A stretch of DNA of 51,193 nucleotides from Dysgonamonadaceae bacterium (GTDB taxonomy: Bacteria > Bacteroidota > Bacteroidia > Bacteroidales > Azobacteroidaceae). Position 1 is the first letter of the stretch; each line of letters starts with the position of its first letter. The stretch spans positions 1 through 51,193 of the forward strand of contig JAIRVZ010000054.1 in NCBI GenBank assembly GCA_031253625.1. Direction: 5' to 3'. Of this stretch, positions 44,095 through 51,193 are shown in pieces. A program made the translations under genes and the position numbers. The notes under the pieces were generated by a model that saw nothing but the letters and a program-made list of their open reading frames with translations, had not been told where the DNA came from and did not search any database.

Positions 44095-45570
44095 ATGAAT
44101 ACAAATATCTTTAAATTAATCGCGGCAATCGTAGCCGCATGGTTTGCAATGGCAACCACCACTGCCCAGGAAGCAAAAACGATGTACATAATGAAAGGAG
44201 GTAGAATCATGTTCGAAACTGCCACTTCTAAAATCGACAGTGTTATTTTTTACCAACCGGAAGAATTGCCTGTTGTAATAACAACGATGGATGAATTGCC
44301 CGAACCGGAAACATTTGAACGCCAAGCTGCTCCTCCCGATTTATTGACCATGTTTAACGGAGCACCGGTAACAACAAAAGAGGAATGGGCAATGCGCAGA
44401 GAGGAAATTAAAGGAATACTTCAGAAATATATGTATGGTATGTGGCGTACAGGGGAAAATGTCACCTATAGTTTTAACGCCAATAAAACTTCAATGACAG
44501 TTACTGTTGAAAAAGATGGAAAGAGTTTTGACTTTAATGCTGCTGTTAATTTACCAACAGGTACAGCGCCGGAAGGCGGATGGCCGGTTGCTGTTGTATT
44601 TATACTCGCATTACCCACTAATTATTACTCCTATTTAGTGCAACAAGGATACGCACTAATCACAATTACTTCGGTAGAATCATTAAAAATTACAAGTGAT
44701 AATAAAAGTGGCCTTAGTACCGCAGGTAAAACCGGGGGATTTTGGACTTTATACCCGTATGATAATAATGACTGGAAAAACCAAACAGGTACGATCATGG
44801 CATTAGCTTGGGGCGCCAGCAAGATTATGGATGCTTTAGCAGGCGGCGCCGATGAAGCATTAAATATCAACACAGAAGCTGCTGTTATAACAGGAGCATC
44901 AGCAAACGACAAATATGCACCCGCTGCTACATGTACAGGTGCTTTTGATGAGAGATTTAAGGTTATCATGCCTGTAAATGCCGGCTTTGGAGGAACGACA
45001 ATGGGCAGATATAAATCAGAAGGTATCACATATACTTTATTGCCTGAATTCCAAGGTGATCCGAAAACGGGAAGCATAAACTTAGCTGCATGGACCAGCA
45101 GCGGCGTTAGTACTGCTCTAGCCACTATACAAGGTGGCTGGTTTAACACGAATTTTGAAAAGTTCACTCAGTATGAGCAACTTCCTTTTGATGCACATTT
45201 TATCACTGCCTTAAGCTGTATGGAAGACAGATATATGTTCATGGTTAGCGGTATCACTTCCAATTCACCCCTATCCCCTCCGGGAATGTGGTATAACTAT
45301 GAAAGTGCAAAGCCTGCTTTTGATTTGATGGGATTGTCCGATAACATTGCCATACAGTACCATCTAAACAACACTTATCCTGAGCAGGTAGATTTGATAA
45401 AAATGAATGCCTATATTAATAAGCGTGTTCATGATAAAGATTATGATACAAGTACATTCCCTTCACCATGGAATACTCTTTTAAAAGATTGGACATTAGA
45501 AGATTTAAAATCCTGCATATTCGCTACTGAAGCAAATAAAGAATCTTACGAAGCAGGGAAAGCGAAGTAA
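44095..45570 (+). CDS. CE15-like glucuronoyl esterase with altered nucleophile motif
   Basis: A 491-residue secreted protein with carbohydrate esterase family 15 features: a signal peptide (about 1-25), a short N-terminal module (to about 60), TMFNGAPVTTKEEWAMRREEIKGIL and MALAWGASKIMDAL, typical family blocks. The nucleophile motif reads GASANDK with Ser269; canonical enzymes have GCSRxGK, so the oxyanion Arg is Ala. Catalytic His368 is in LPFDAH. CE15 enzymes cut the ester between xylan glucuronic acid and lignin, fitting the GH67/GH10/GH11 setting. It has no T9SS sorting domain. The activity of this variant is uncertain. Confidence 0.8.
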   Translation: MNTNIFKLIAAIVAAWFAMATTTAQEAKTMYIMKGGRIMFETATSKIDSVIFYQPEELPVVITTMDELPEPETFERQAAPPDLLTMFNGAPVTTKEEWAMRREEIKGILQKYMYGMWRTGENVTYSFNANKTSMTVTVEKDGKSFDFNAAVNLPTGTAPEGGWPVAVVFILALPTNYYSYLVQQGYALITITSVESLKITSDNKSGLSTAGKTGGFWTLYPYDNNDWKNQTGTIMALAWGASKIMDALAGGADEALNINTEAAVITGASANDKYAPAATCTGAFDERFKVIMPVNAGFGGTTMGRYKSEGITYTLLPEFQGDPKTGSINLAAWTSSGVSTALATIQGGWFNTNFEKFTQYEQLPFDAHFITALSCMEDRYMFMVSGITSNSPLSPPGMWYNYESAKPAFDLMGLSDNIAIQYHLNNTYPEQVDLIKMNAYINKRVHDKDYDTSTFPSPWNTLLKDWTLEDLKSCIFATEANKESYEAGKAK

Positions 45571-45664
45571 ATAACGCAAACACATAGTACACTAATTAAA
45601 TTATAAGAGTAGTAAATTTTTTTTCATAGACAAGTAGCCAAAATAGTTGATTATGAAAAATCAT

Positions 45665-45689
45665 GGTGCGTTCTGTTTCGGAACGCACC
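45665..45689 (+). other. GC-rich hairpin between the CE15 and GH11 genes
   Basis: A 9-base perfect stem GGTGCGTTC (45665-45673) and GAACGCACC (45681-45689) with a seven-base loop, in otherwise AT-rich sequence. It lacks a clean T tract, so it is a weak terminator at best. It may be an mRNA-stability hairpin that sets the GH11 level. The remaining bases of this 153-base gap show no other signal. Confidence 0.5.
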
Positions 45690-45723
45690 TTACTATTAAA
45701 CATTTTTAATAAAATATAAATAT

Positions 45724-46836
45724 ATGAAGAAAATTTTGAGCATTTTATGTTTGGCGACAGTATTGTTGCCTTTAAACGCACAGACCGTTGTTCCGTGTGA
45801 GCAGACAACCCCTCTGACCAATGGAACACCTGTTGTGTTTGGATCAGCAAGTCAAAAGACTGGTAATATCGCAGGTACTCCATTTCATTACGAGATCTGG
45901 TTAGATAGCCGTAATGCGGGCTCTCGAGAAGTTAGCTTTGAGTACTATGGAAAAGATCAAGGCGGTGGTGCTGCATTCAAATCATCATGGGTAGAACCTA
46001 ATAACTATTTAGCTCGTACAGGTTATTTTTGGAATAATGGCGGACACTATACCCAGTACAAAAATATTTTCTGCGATTTTAACTTTACAAGGTCGGGACG
46101 AGCTACTACTGGCACATGGTCTTATATTGGGATTTATGGTTGGTCAAGAAATCCAAGCCGCACAAATCCGGGTGAAAAAATGACGGAGTACTATATTGTG
46201 GAAGATTGGTTCGGTAATAAATGGCAATCTGATACCACTCCCGTTAACATTTCCACAACCGGAGGAAGCGTTGTCGGCACGATTAATGTAGACGGTTCAA
46301 TCTATGATATTGTTATGAACGTAAAGACTAATGCACCTTCTCCTAATAATAGCAATGATACATTCGTCCAAATTTTCAGTATTCGCCGAAAACAGCGCAA
46401 ATGTGGAAGAATTTCGGTTACCGAACACTTTAAGAAATGGGAAGAACTTGGTTTAGTATTTGGTGAAAGGATGTATGAATGCAAGTTCAAAGTTGAAGCT
46501 GGCAAGGGTACAGGATGGATTGATTTCTCATATCTCACATTCAGTCAGGAAGATCCAAACTCCAACAATACACTTACGGTCAACGTTTCTCCTAAACTGT
46601 ATGTAAATACTGTAAACTCTAATGTGAATGTAAATTTCATGGCAATAGAGAGCGGTGAAACACATCTTGGGCTCTACAGCGTAACAGGCAGTCTTGTTTC
46701 ATCGGCACAATTGAAGACTGTTGCCGGTGAAAACTACTCTTACACATTCAGTCGGGAAAAACTTTCGAGCGGAATTTATATCGTAACGATGCAGAACAAT
46801 GGCAATGTAGAACAAGCAAAGGTAGTGATACCATAA
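45724..46836 (+). CDS. GH11 endo-1,4-beta-xylanase with T9SS sorting domain
   Basis: A 370-residue secreted xylanase. A signal peptide (1-19) is followed by the GH11 jelly-roll (about 30-280) with YIGIYGWSRNP, the nucleophile Glu155 in MTEYYIVEDW, FVQIFSIRR, ISVTEHFKKWEELG and the second catalytic Glu258 in KVEAGKGTGW. The last 80 residues are a T9SS type A sorting domain (LYSVTGSLVSSA, SSGIYIVTM). Both catalytic acids are intact. GH11 enzymes are uncommon in Bacteroidota (recollection). T9SS export would place it on the cell surface or outside. It ends the secreted run and is followed by a terminator. Confidence 0.9.
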   Translation: MKKILSILCLATVLLPLNAQTVVPCEQTTPLTNGTPVVFGSASQKTGNIAGTPFHYEIWLDSRNAGSREVSFEYYGKDQGGGAAFKSSWVEPNNYLARTGYFWNNGGHYTQYKNIFCDFNFTRSGRATTGTWSYIGIYGWSRNPSRTNPGEKMTEYYIVEDWFGNKWQSDTTPVNISTTGGSVVGTINVDGSIYDIVMNVKTNAPSPNNSNDTFVQIFSIRRKQRKCGRISVTEHFKKWEELGLVFGERMYECKFKVEAGKGTGWIDFSYLTFSQEDPNSNNTLTVNVSPKLYVNTVNSNVNVNFMAIESGETHLGLYSVTGSLVSSAQLKTVAGENYSYTFSREKLSSGIYIVTMQNNGNVEQAKVVIP

Positions 46837-46842
46837 AATACG

Positions 46843-46872
46843 AAAAGGCTCACTTCTCAGTGAGCCTTTTTA
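46843..46872 (+). terminator. rho-independent terminator of the GH11 gene
   Basis: A stem AAAAGGCTCACT (46843-46854) pairs with AGTGAGCCTTTT (46859-46870), 12 bases, loop TCTC, T-rich tail. It lies six bases past the GH11 stop. Confidence 0.88.
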
Positions 46873-46995
46873 TTCAGTTTTAATAGGCATTAGTTTCCTA
46901 AGGCAAAAAGATTGTTTTAGGTTTATGCGTGCAAAGGTCAAGCTTTTTTAAGAAATAACAAAGAAAAAAAACATATTATAAAACATGTTTTTAAC

Positions 46996-47033
46996 AAAAA
47001 CGGGTGTAAAAATCCATTTACACCCGTTTTTTT
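46996..47033 (-). terminator. rho-independent terminator of the TlpA-like gene
   Basis: A 15-base perfect stem AAAAACGGGTGTAAA (46996-47010) with 47017-47031 and a six-base loop. It has T tracts on both strands. It lies 29 bases past the TlpA-like gene stop and could also block read-through from GH11. Confidence 0.88.
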
Positions 47034-47062
47034 GCCTTTTAAGACAATTTTGTAGGTTAAAT

Positions 47063-48181
47063 TTATTTAATTAACACTGCCAATTTATCTAATAATTTTT
47101 TACCTCTTAAATCTTTAGCGATAATAATACCGTTCGGATCTAATAATACAGTATGAGGAATCGAATTGAAACCGTAGAGTATTCTTGCTTGACTGTCCCA
47201 TTTTTGTAAATCCGACATTTGCGGCCATGTCATATTGTATCTTTTGATCGCAGCTTTCCATTGAGATGCACCGTTTTTGTCGTCTAAAGAAACTCCGACA
47301 ATTTCGAAATTCTTGCCTTTGTATCGGCTATACGCCTCTACCAAAGTCGGCACTTCTTTGATGCAAGGGCCACACCAAGAAGCCCAAAAGTCTATTAATA
47401 CATATTTTCCTTTTCCGGCAAAATCAGAAAGAGAAATTTCCTTTCCTGAAGGATCCTGCATGGTAAAATCTACGAACTTTTGTCCTACAGCAACTTTTTT
47501 CGTTTCATTGATCATCCCAATAATGGCTTTCACCGTATCGTTAGATTTGAATTTGTCTCCGGCATTGCTGATTATCAGATCAATATCTTCTAAAGAAAAC
47601 TGATTTTGATTGATTAACGCAAAAAACAGTCCTTCTCCCAATGGATTATTGATATTATCCCTGACAAAGTTTACGTTCAAATTCTTGATCGCATCAAAAA
47701 TTTCCATAAACTCATCGTTTATTCTTTCTCTTTCTTCTTCAGATAAAGTTGCCGGATTCACAGAGGCATATTTTTGCTCAAGTGCACCCATTTGTTCGTG
47801 AAGGACATTTTCTGCGTCGCTCTTTTTTTGGTAAGCCTCATTGACGGGAGTCCCTCCGATCCTGATTCCATCTGCAGTTATGTCGACTGTGATTTTTCCC
47901 GGTTCAGCTAACAATACGGCTTGATGAGCCGGATTATTAGAACCTTTCCCTAATCTTAAGACATAAATAGCAGGTTTCTTGGGAGACACTGTGAAAGAAA
48001 ATTTTCCTCCTTTGATTTCTACAGAATCAATGCTTTCCACTCCATCTTCACGCTGGTGCATTAAATAGACTTTTTGCCCGTCGAAATCTGCCGGAGCAGT
48101 TCCTTTAATTGAATACTCTTCTTTGGATGTACAGGACGTACATATTACAATTGCAATTAAAACTGAAAATAATTTGTTCAT
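47063..48181 (-). CDS. TlpA-like thioredoxin lipoprotein with DUF4369
   Basis: A 372-residue lipoprotein; the signal ends in lipobox ICTSC. An N-terminal DUF4369-like beta domain (about 20-120, SIKGTAPADFDGQKVYL) and a helical spacer precede a TlpA/AhpC-TSA thioredoxin domain (about 235-372) with active site WCGPC at 269-273. It acts as a periplasmic thiol-disulphide oxidoreductase (family knowledge). An ATG 30 bases upstream (48211) is in frame but lies inside the -7 element, so ATG at 48181 is chosen. It follows nagB on the same strand but has its own promoter. Confidence 0.92.
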   Translation of the reverse strand: MNKLFSVLIAIVICTSCTSKEEYSIKGTAPADFDGQKVYLMHQREDGVESIDSVEIKGGKFSFTVSPKKPAIYVLRLGKGSNNPAHQAVLLAEPGKITVDITADGIRIGGTPVNEAYQKKSDAENVLHEQMGALEQKYASVNPATLSEEERERINDEFMEIFDAIKNLNVNFVRDNINNPLGEGLFFALINQNQFSLEDIDLIISNAGDKFKSNDTVKAIIGMINETKKVAVGQKFVDFTMQDPSGKEISLSDFAGKGKYVLIDFWASWCGPCIKEVPTLVEAYSRYKGKNFEIVGVSLDDKNGASQWKAAIKRYNMTWPQMSDLQKWDSQARILYGFNSIPHTVLLDPNGIIIAKDLRGKKLLDKLAVLIK

Positions 48182-48208
48182 AAAATTAATATTGATAATG
48201 TATGGACG

Positions 48209-48216
48209 CAAATGTA
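48209..48216 (-). promoter_or_regulatory. -7 promoter element of the TlpA-like gene
   Basis: TACATTTG on the minus strand matches TAnnTTTG, 28 bases before the ATG at 48181. It argues against the upstream in-frame ATG at 48211, which overlaps it. Confidence 0.55.
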
Positions 48217-48227
48217 CGGAATATTTT

Positions 48228-49037
48228 TTATAAAAGCGTTTTTGGATTCAGATTGTCTTTTTCAATATCCTTGAAGTAGTTATAAGTTCCGACTTTCAAT
48301 TCGTATGTAGCCATTTCATCACAAACAATAATTCCTTTCGGGTGAAATTGCAATGCCGTGATAGTCCACATGTGATTTACAGAACCTTCCACTGCCTGTG
48401 CCAATGCACGAGCTTTATTGTATCCGTTTACCATAATCAATACTTCTTTAGCATCCAACACAGTGCCTACTCCAACGGTTAATGCCGTTTTTGGTACTTG
48501 GTTGATGTCGTTATTAAAAAATCTTGAATTGGCAATGATGGTATCGGTAGTCAGCGTTTTGATTCTTGTACGAGAAGACAAAGAAGAACCGGGTTCGTTG
48601 AATGCGATGTGTCCATCGGGACCGATTCCGCCCAAGAAAAGATCGATTCCTCCCATTGCTTTCATTTTAGCTTCGTAAGCTGTGCACTCAGCATTCAGGT
48701 CGGGAGCATTTCCGTTCAAGATATTCACATTTTTCGGTTTAATGTCTATATGACTGAAAAAATTGTTCCACATAAAAGAATAATAACTTTCGGGATGCTC
48801 TTTAGGTAATCCTACATATTCATCCATATTGAAGGTAACTACATTTTCGAATGAAACCACTTTCTTTTTGTTCAATTCAATAAGACATTTATACATGCCA
48901 AGAGGAGAAGAACCGGTCGGTAATCCAAGGATAAATGGGTTTGAACCGGTTGGTTTAGCTGCATTGATTTTTGATGCGACATAATTTGCTGCCCATTGGG
49001 ATAACAAATCGTAGTTTGGTTGAATAATTAATCTCAT
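48228..49037 (-). CDS. nagB: glucosamine-6-phosphate deaminase NagB
   Basis: NagB converts glucosamine-6-phosphate to fructose-6-phosphate and ammonia, feeding amino-sugar carbon to glycolysis. The 269 residues match the family length (266 in E. coli). Motifs are [23 protein letters not shown] (catalytic Asp), and [17 protein letters not shown] (catalytic His), followed by [14 protein letters not shown]. All active-site residues are present. It has a -7 element at 49081-49074 and no linked nagA in the window. Confidence 0.97.
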   Translation of the reverse strand: MRLIIQPNYDLLSQWAANYVASKINAAKPTGSNPFILGLPTGSSPLGMYKCLIELNKKKVVSFENVVTFNMDEYVGLPKEHPESYYSFMWNNFFSHIDIKPKNVNILNGNAPDLNAECTAYEAKMKAMGGIDLFLGGIGPDGHIAFNEPGSSLSSRTRIKTLTTDTIIANSRFFNNDINQVPKTALTVGVGTVLDAKEVLIMVNGYNKARALAQAVEGSVNHMWTITALQFHPKGIIVCDEMATYELKVGTYNYFKDIEKDNLNPKTLL

Positions 49038-49073
49038 AACATTTAATTTTTATAGGTTATTTTAATATGGCCG

Positions 49074-49081
49074 CAAAAATA
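49074..49081 (-). promoter_or_regulatory. -7 promoter element of nagB
   Basis: TATTTTTG on the minus strand matches TAnnTTTG, 36 bases before the nagB ATG. It is back to back with the tRNA-Lys promoter. Confidence 0.5.
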
Positions 49082-49090
49082 AAAAAAAAT

Positions 49091-49121
49091 TTTGTTGGTC
49101 TTGAAGATTTAACTACATTTG
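49091..49121 (+). promoter_or_regulatory. full -33/-7 promoter of tRNA-Lys
   Basis: TTTG (49091-49094), exactly 19 bases, then TACATTTG (49114-49121). Both boxes match the Bacteroidetes consensus. It lies 21 bases before the tRNA. Confidence 0.75.
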
Positions 49122-49142
49122 TGACCGAAAAAAAATGAAAAA

Positions 49143-49215
49143 GTCTTCGTAGCTCAGTTGGTAGAGCAAATGACTCTTAATCATTGGGTCCAGGGTTCGA
49201 GTCCCTGCGAGGACA
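49143..49215 (+). tRNA. tRNA-Lys (anticodon CUU)
   Basis: A complete 73-base cloverleaf. The acceptor stem GTCTTCG pairs with CGAGGAC (one G-T). D stem GCTC/GAGC, anticodon stem AATGA/TCATT with loop CTCTTAA (anticodon CTT), a five-base variable loop, T stem CAGGG/CCCTG with loop TTCGAGT and discriminator A follow. CCA is not encoded. It lies 31 bases before the gldFG gene and may be co-transcribed with it. Confidence 0.96.
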
Positions 49216-49246
49216 CTCACTCAAGGTGCATGAATGAACTAAGCTC

Positions 49247-51193
49247 ATGTATACGCTATTATCCAAAGAATTACGAAGTATCTTTAATTCCGTTTCCGGG
49301 ATTCTCTTTTCCTGTATCTTTCTAATTGTATGTGGATGCCTGTTGTGGTTTATTCCGGGAAATTACAATATTGCCGAATCGGGATATGCCTCTTTGTCTT
49401 CATTTTTCGCTTTGGCTCCGGTTTTGTTGCTCGTCTTGATTCCGGCATTGGCGATGCGGACTTTTTCGGAAGAAAAAAAACAAGGAACATTATCATTACT
49501 GATTACTCGTCCAGTTAGTTTGTTTGAGATAGTTTTCTCGAAATATTTAGCTGTTTTTATCAGCATTGTTGTCGTTTTGTTACCAACTTTAATTTATGTC
49601 GTTTTTCTTTCATACAGCGCTTTGCCACAAGGAAATATCGATTGGGGAGCCATTACCGGTTCGTATTTGGGATTACTGTTTTTGGTTTCAACCTTTGTTG
49701 CAATTTCGGTTTTTGCATCTTCTCTGACCTCTAATCAGGTAGTTGCTTTTATTACAGGATTATTGATTTGCATCGTTTTTTATTTCGGATTTGATTTGTT
49801 TTCCGGATTATTTTCTTCCGGGAAAACTCATTATATGATAAGGAATATCGGCTTTTTATCACATTATCAATCTATTCAAAAAGGAGTGATTGATATTTCC
49901 GATATCATCTATTTTTTTGTCGTTTCGTGCCTGTTTTTGGTATTTACAAAACAAACGCTCACCGTCATTTCGAGCACAGCGAGAAACCTGCCGTCCAATT
50001 ATCGACGCTTTTTTATTAGCATATTAGCTTTAGCTACATTGTTAATCGCAAGTTTCTTTTTTAGTTTCAAATTTGACCTGACTTCCGATAAACGTTATAC
50101 TCTTTCCAAACCGGTAAAAACGTTGTTGAGAGAAATTGAATTACCGGTTACGGTTGAATTTTATCTGACAGGCGATTTAAATTCGGGATTTTATCAATTG
50201 CAAAGAGCGAGTTTAGATATGCTGAATGACTTTTCCGATTTGTCGTCGGGCAAAGTCAGTTATCGGGTAATAAATCCTTATCAAGAAGATAAAGAATTTA
50301 TAAAAACATTGTCGGAAAAAGGAATTAAAGCCATTGCTGTTAATGAAAGAAACCGGGAAGGAAAAATAGTGCAACAAATCGTTTTCCCATACCTTTTATT
50401 TATATCGGGAGAAAATGAAATTCCTGTATCACTTTTGGTTAACGAACCGGGAAAATCGGGAGAAGAAAACCTAAATGCCTCAATCGGAATGCTGGAATAC
50501 CGTTTGACGCAGGCTTTAGAAAATGTTATCAGAAAAGAACCTCATAAAATCACTTTTTTACAAGGTCATGGCGAATTAACTCACGACCAAATGTCGGATC
50601 TTTTCGATTTGTTAAGCTATAATTATGAGATATATTCCGGAACTTTACCCGAAAATCCAGAGGTAAATATTTTAGATGATTCTGAATTGGTTATTATTCC
50701 CGGGCCACAAGAACCTTTTGCCGAAGACGAAAAATATATATTAGACCAATATATCATGCGTGGTGGAAAAGTGATGTGGATTATCAACGGTGTCAAACTC
50801 GATTTGCATGCTTTGGCTACTGCCGGCGCTACACCAACCATGGCCAATGAAGTAAACTTGGAAGATTTACTTTTCGGTTATGGATTCCGAATCGAGCCTG
50901 TTTTGCTGGCTGATGTGCAATGCCTCGAAATTCCGATAGATACCAATATGGAAGACGTTGACGATTCTTTTGAGGTAGCACCTTGGTTTTACGCACCGAT
51001 TTTGAATGCAACTCAAGGACCAATCATAAACAAAGGTATTTCGTTGGTAAAAACAGCTTATGCAAGCATTCTTTCTTTTGTCGGGAAAGAGGCGGAAAAT
51101 CCGGTTCGCAATCAAGTATTGTTGCATTCGTCCGAACTTTCAGCCATCGTGCAAGTTCCGGAAAAAATCAGTTTACATGAAATAAACCGTATT
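49247..51193 (+). CDS. GldF-GldG fusion, ABC-type gliding/T9SS-associated membrane protein (partial)
   Basis: An open frame of 649 codons with no stop, running off the right edge. Residues 1-about 240 are an ABC-2 permease like GldF (six membrane segments; MYTLLSKELRSIFNSVSG, then FSEEKKQGTLSLLITRP). From about 258 a GldG-like ABC_transp_aux protein begins with a membrane segment (FISILALATLLIASFF) and FDLTSDKRYTLS, followed by its periplasmic domain (ITFLQGHGE). In Flavobacterium johnsoniae these are separate genes of about 241 and 560 residues. The junction (49963-49990) is a dispersed-repeat-like sequence. It fits the T9SS-tagged proteins elsewhere in the window. No GldA gene is seen. Confidence 0.88.
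   Translation, partial: MYTLLSKELRSIFNSVSGILFSCIFLIVCGCLLWFIPGNYNIAESGYASLSSFFALAPVLLLVLIPALAMRTFSEEKKQGTLSLLITRPVSLFEIVFSKYLAVFISIVVVLLPTLIYVVFLSYSALPQGNIDWGAITGSYLGLLFLVSTFVAISVFASSLTSNQVVAFITGLLICIVFYFGFDLFSGLFSSGKTHYMIRNIGFLSHYQSIQKGVIDISDIIYFFVVSCLFLVFTKQTLTVISSTARNLPSNYRRFFISILALATLLIASFFFSFKFDLTSDKRYTLSKPVKTLLREIELPVTVEFYLTGDLNSGFYQLQRASLDMLNDFSDLSSGKVSYRVINPYQEDKEFIKTLSEKGIKAIAVNERNREGKIVQQIVFPYLLFISGENEIPVSLLVNEPGKSGEENLNASIGMLEYRLTQALENVIRKEPHKITFLQGHGELTHDQMSDLFDLLSYNYEIYSGTLPENPEVNILDDSELVIIPGPQEPFAEDEKYILDQYIMRGGKVMWIINGVKLDLHALATAGATPTMANEVNLEDLLFGYGFRIEPVLLADVQCLEIPIDTNMEDVDDSFEVAPWFYAPILNATQGPIINKGISLVKTAYASILSFVGKEAENPVRNQVLLHSSELSAIVQVPEKISLHEINRI
49963..49990. repeat. dispersed-repeat-like sequence at the gldF-gldG junction
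   Basis: CGTCATTTCGAGCACAGCGA (49963-49982) and the following GAAACCTG resemble a repeat I recall as widespread in Bacteroidetes genomes (CATTTCGAGCGnAGCGAGAA). Here it is in frame and encodes VISSTARNL between the GldF and GldG parts. One copy only is seen in this window, so the repeat status is from recollection. Confidence 0.5.

Noticed and set aside
44631-45167. A 178-codon minus-strand open frame inside the CE15-like gene
   Set aside because: The plus-strand frame matches CE15 motifs along its length; the antisense product has no motif.

Overview
The window is about 51 kb of chromosome from a bacterium of the phylum Bacteroidota, most likely order Bacteroidales. It has an AT-rich, non-model-pathogen feel, like the Paludibacter/Dysgonomonas side of the order, but the species is not identified. 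The evidence is: promoters of the Bacteroidetes type (TAnnTTTG, three of them with TTTG exactly 19 bases upstream), weak Shine-Dalgarno signals, an RprXY two-component pair, a hybrid two-component system (HTCS) xylan regulator, glycine-lipid genes, type IX secretion (T9SS) C-terminal sorting domains, and gliding-type GldF/GldG sequence at the right edge. No phage, plasmid, transposase or CRISPR signal was found. No gene-free stretch exceeds 300 bases; the longest (37854-38133, 42241-42488, 15191-15433, 46837-47062) hold promoters, operator-like repeats or terminators.

Layout. 1-10961 is mostly housekeeping: a 36-bp tandem repeat at the left edge, a DUF488 protein, grpE-dnaJ, a GT2-dipeptidase pair, a tiny lipoprotein, an acyl-CoA synthetase, an amidase, then DUF5063 / 3'-5' exonuclease / RlmI-type methyltransferase. 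11052-15190 holds an OmpA-like lipoprotein, a TPR protein and rprX-rprY. 15434-26278 is a cell-surface block. A two-gene plus-strand unit (GT4, asparagine-synthase-like) meets an eight-gene minus-strand run (glsA, glsB, M20 hydrolase, FemAB-like, flippase, fucosyltransferase-like, FemAB-like, FkbM) head-on, with the stop codons overlapping. This suggests an amino-acid-decorated surface glycan or lipid.

26861-46836 is dominated by glucuronoxylan use. A Gfo/Idh/MocA oxidoreductase, GH67 alpha-glucuronidase, mannonate dehydratase and an SDR mannonate oxidoreductase process glucuronate. Two tandem radical SAM/SPASM paralogues of unknown role follow. Then comes a minus-strand GPH transporter-GH10-GH43 operon, divergent from a 1368-residue HTCS sensor-regulator. 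Downstream of the HTCS lie a secreted carbohydrate-binding T9SS protein, a CE15-like glucuronoyl esterase and a GH11 xylanase with a T9SS sorting domain. There is no SusC/SusD pair; the layout resembles the Prevotella bryantii xyn cluster. GTTACAT-type repeats lie in both intergenic regions flanking the HTCS gene and are candidate operators. In the inferred scheme GH11, CE15 and the binding protein work outside the cell, GH10 and GH67 at the envelope, GH43 in the cytoplasm, and the GPH carrier imports oligosaccharides.

47063-51193 holds a TlpA-like thioredoxin lipoprotein, nagB, tRNA-Lys(CUU), and a gldF-gldG fusion running off the right edge.

Several dispersed palindromic repeats sit exactly on gene boundaries: 1278-1341, 2550-2648, 9704-9763 and 12841-12937. 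One repeat-like sequence (49963-49990) lies at the gldF-gldG junction. They appear to have supplied or removed stop codons.
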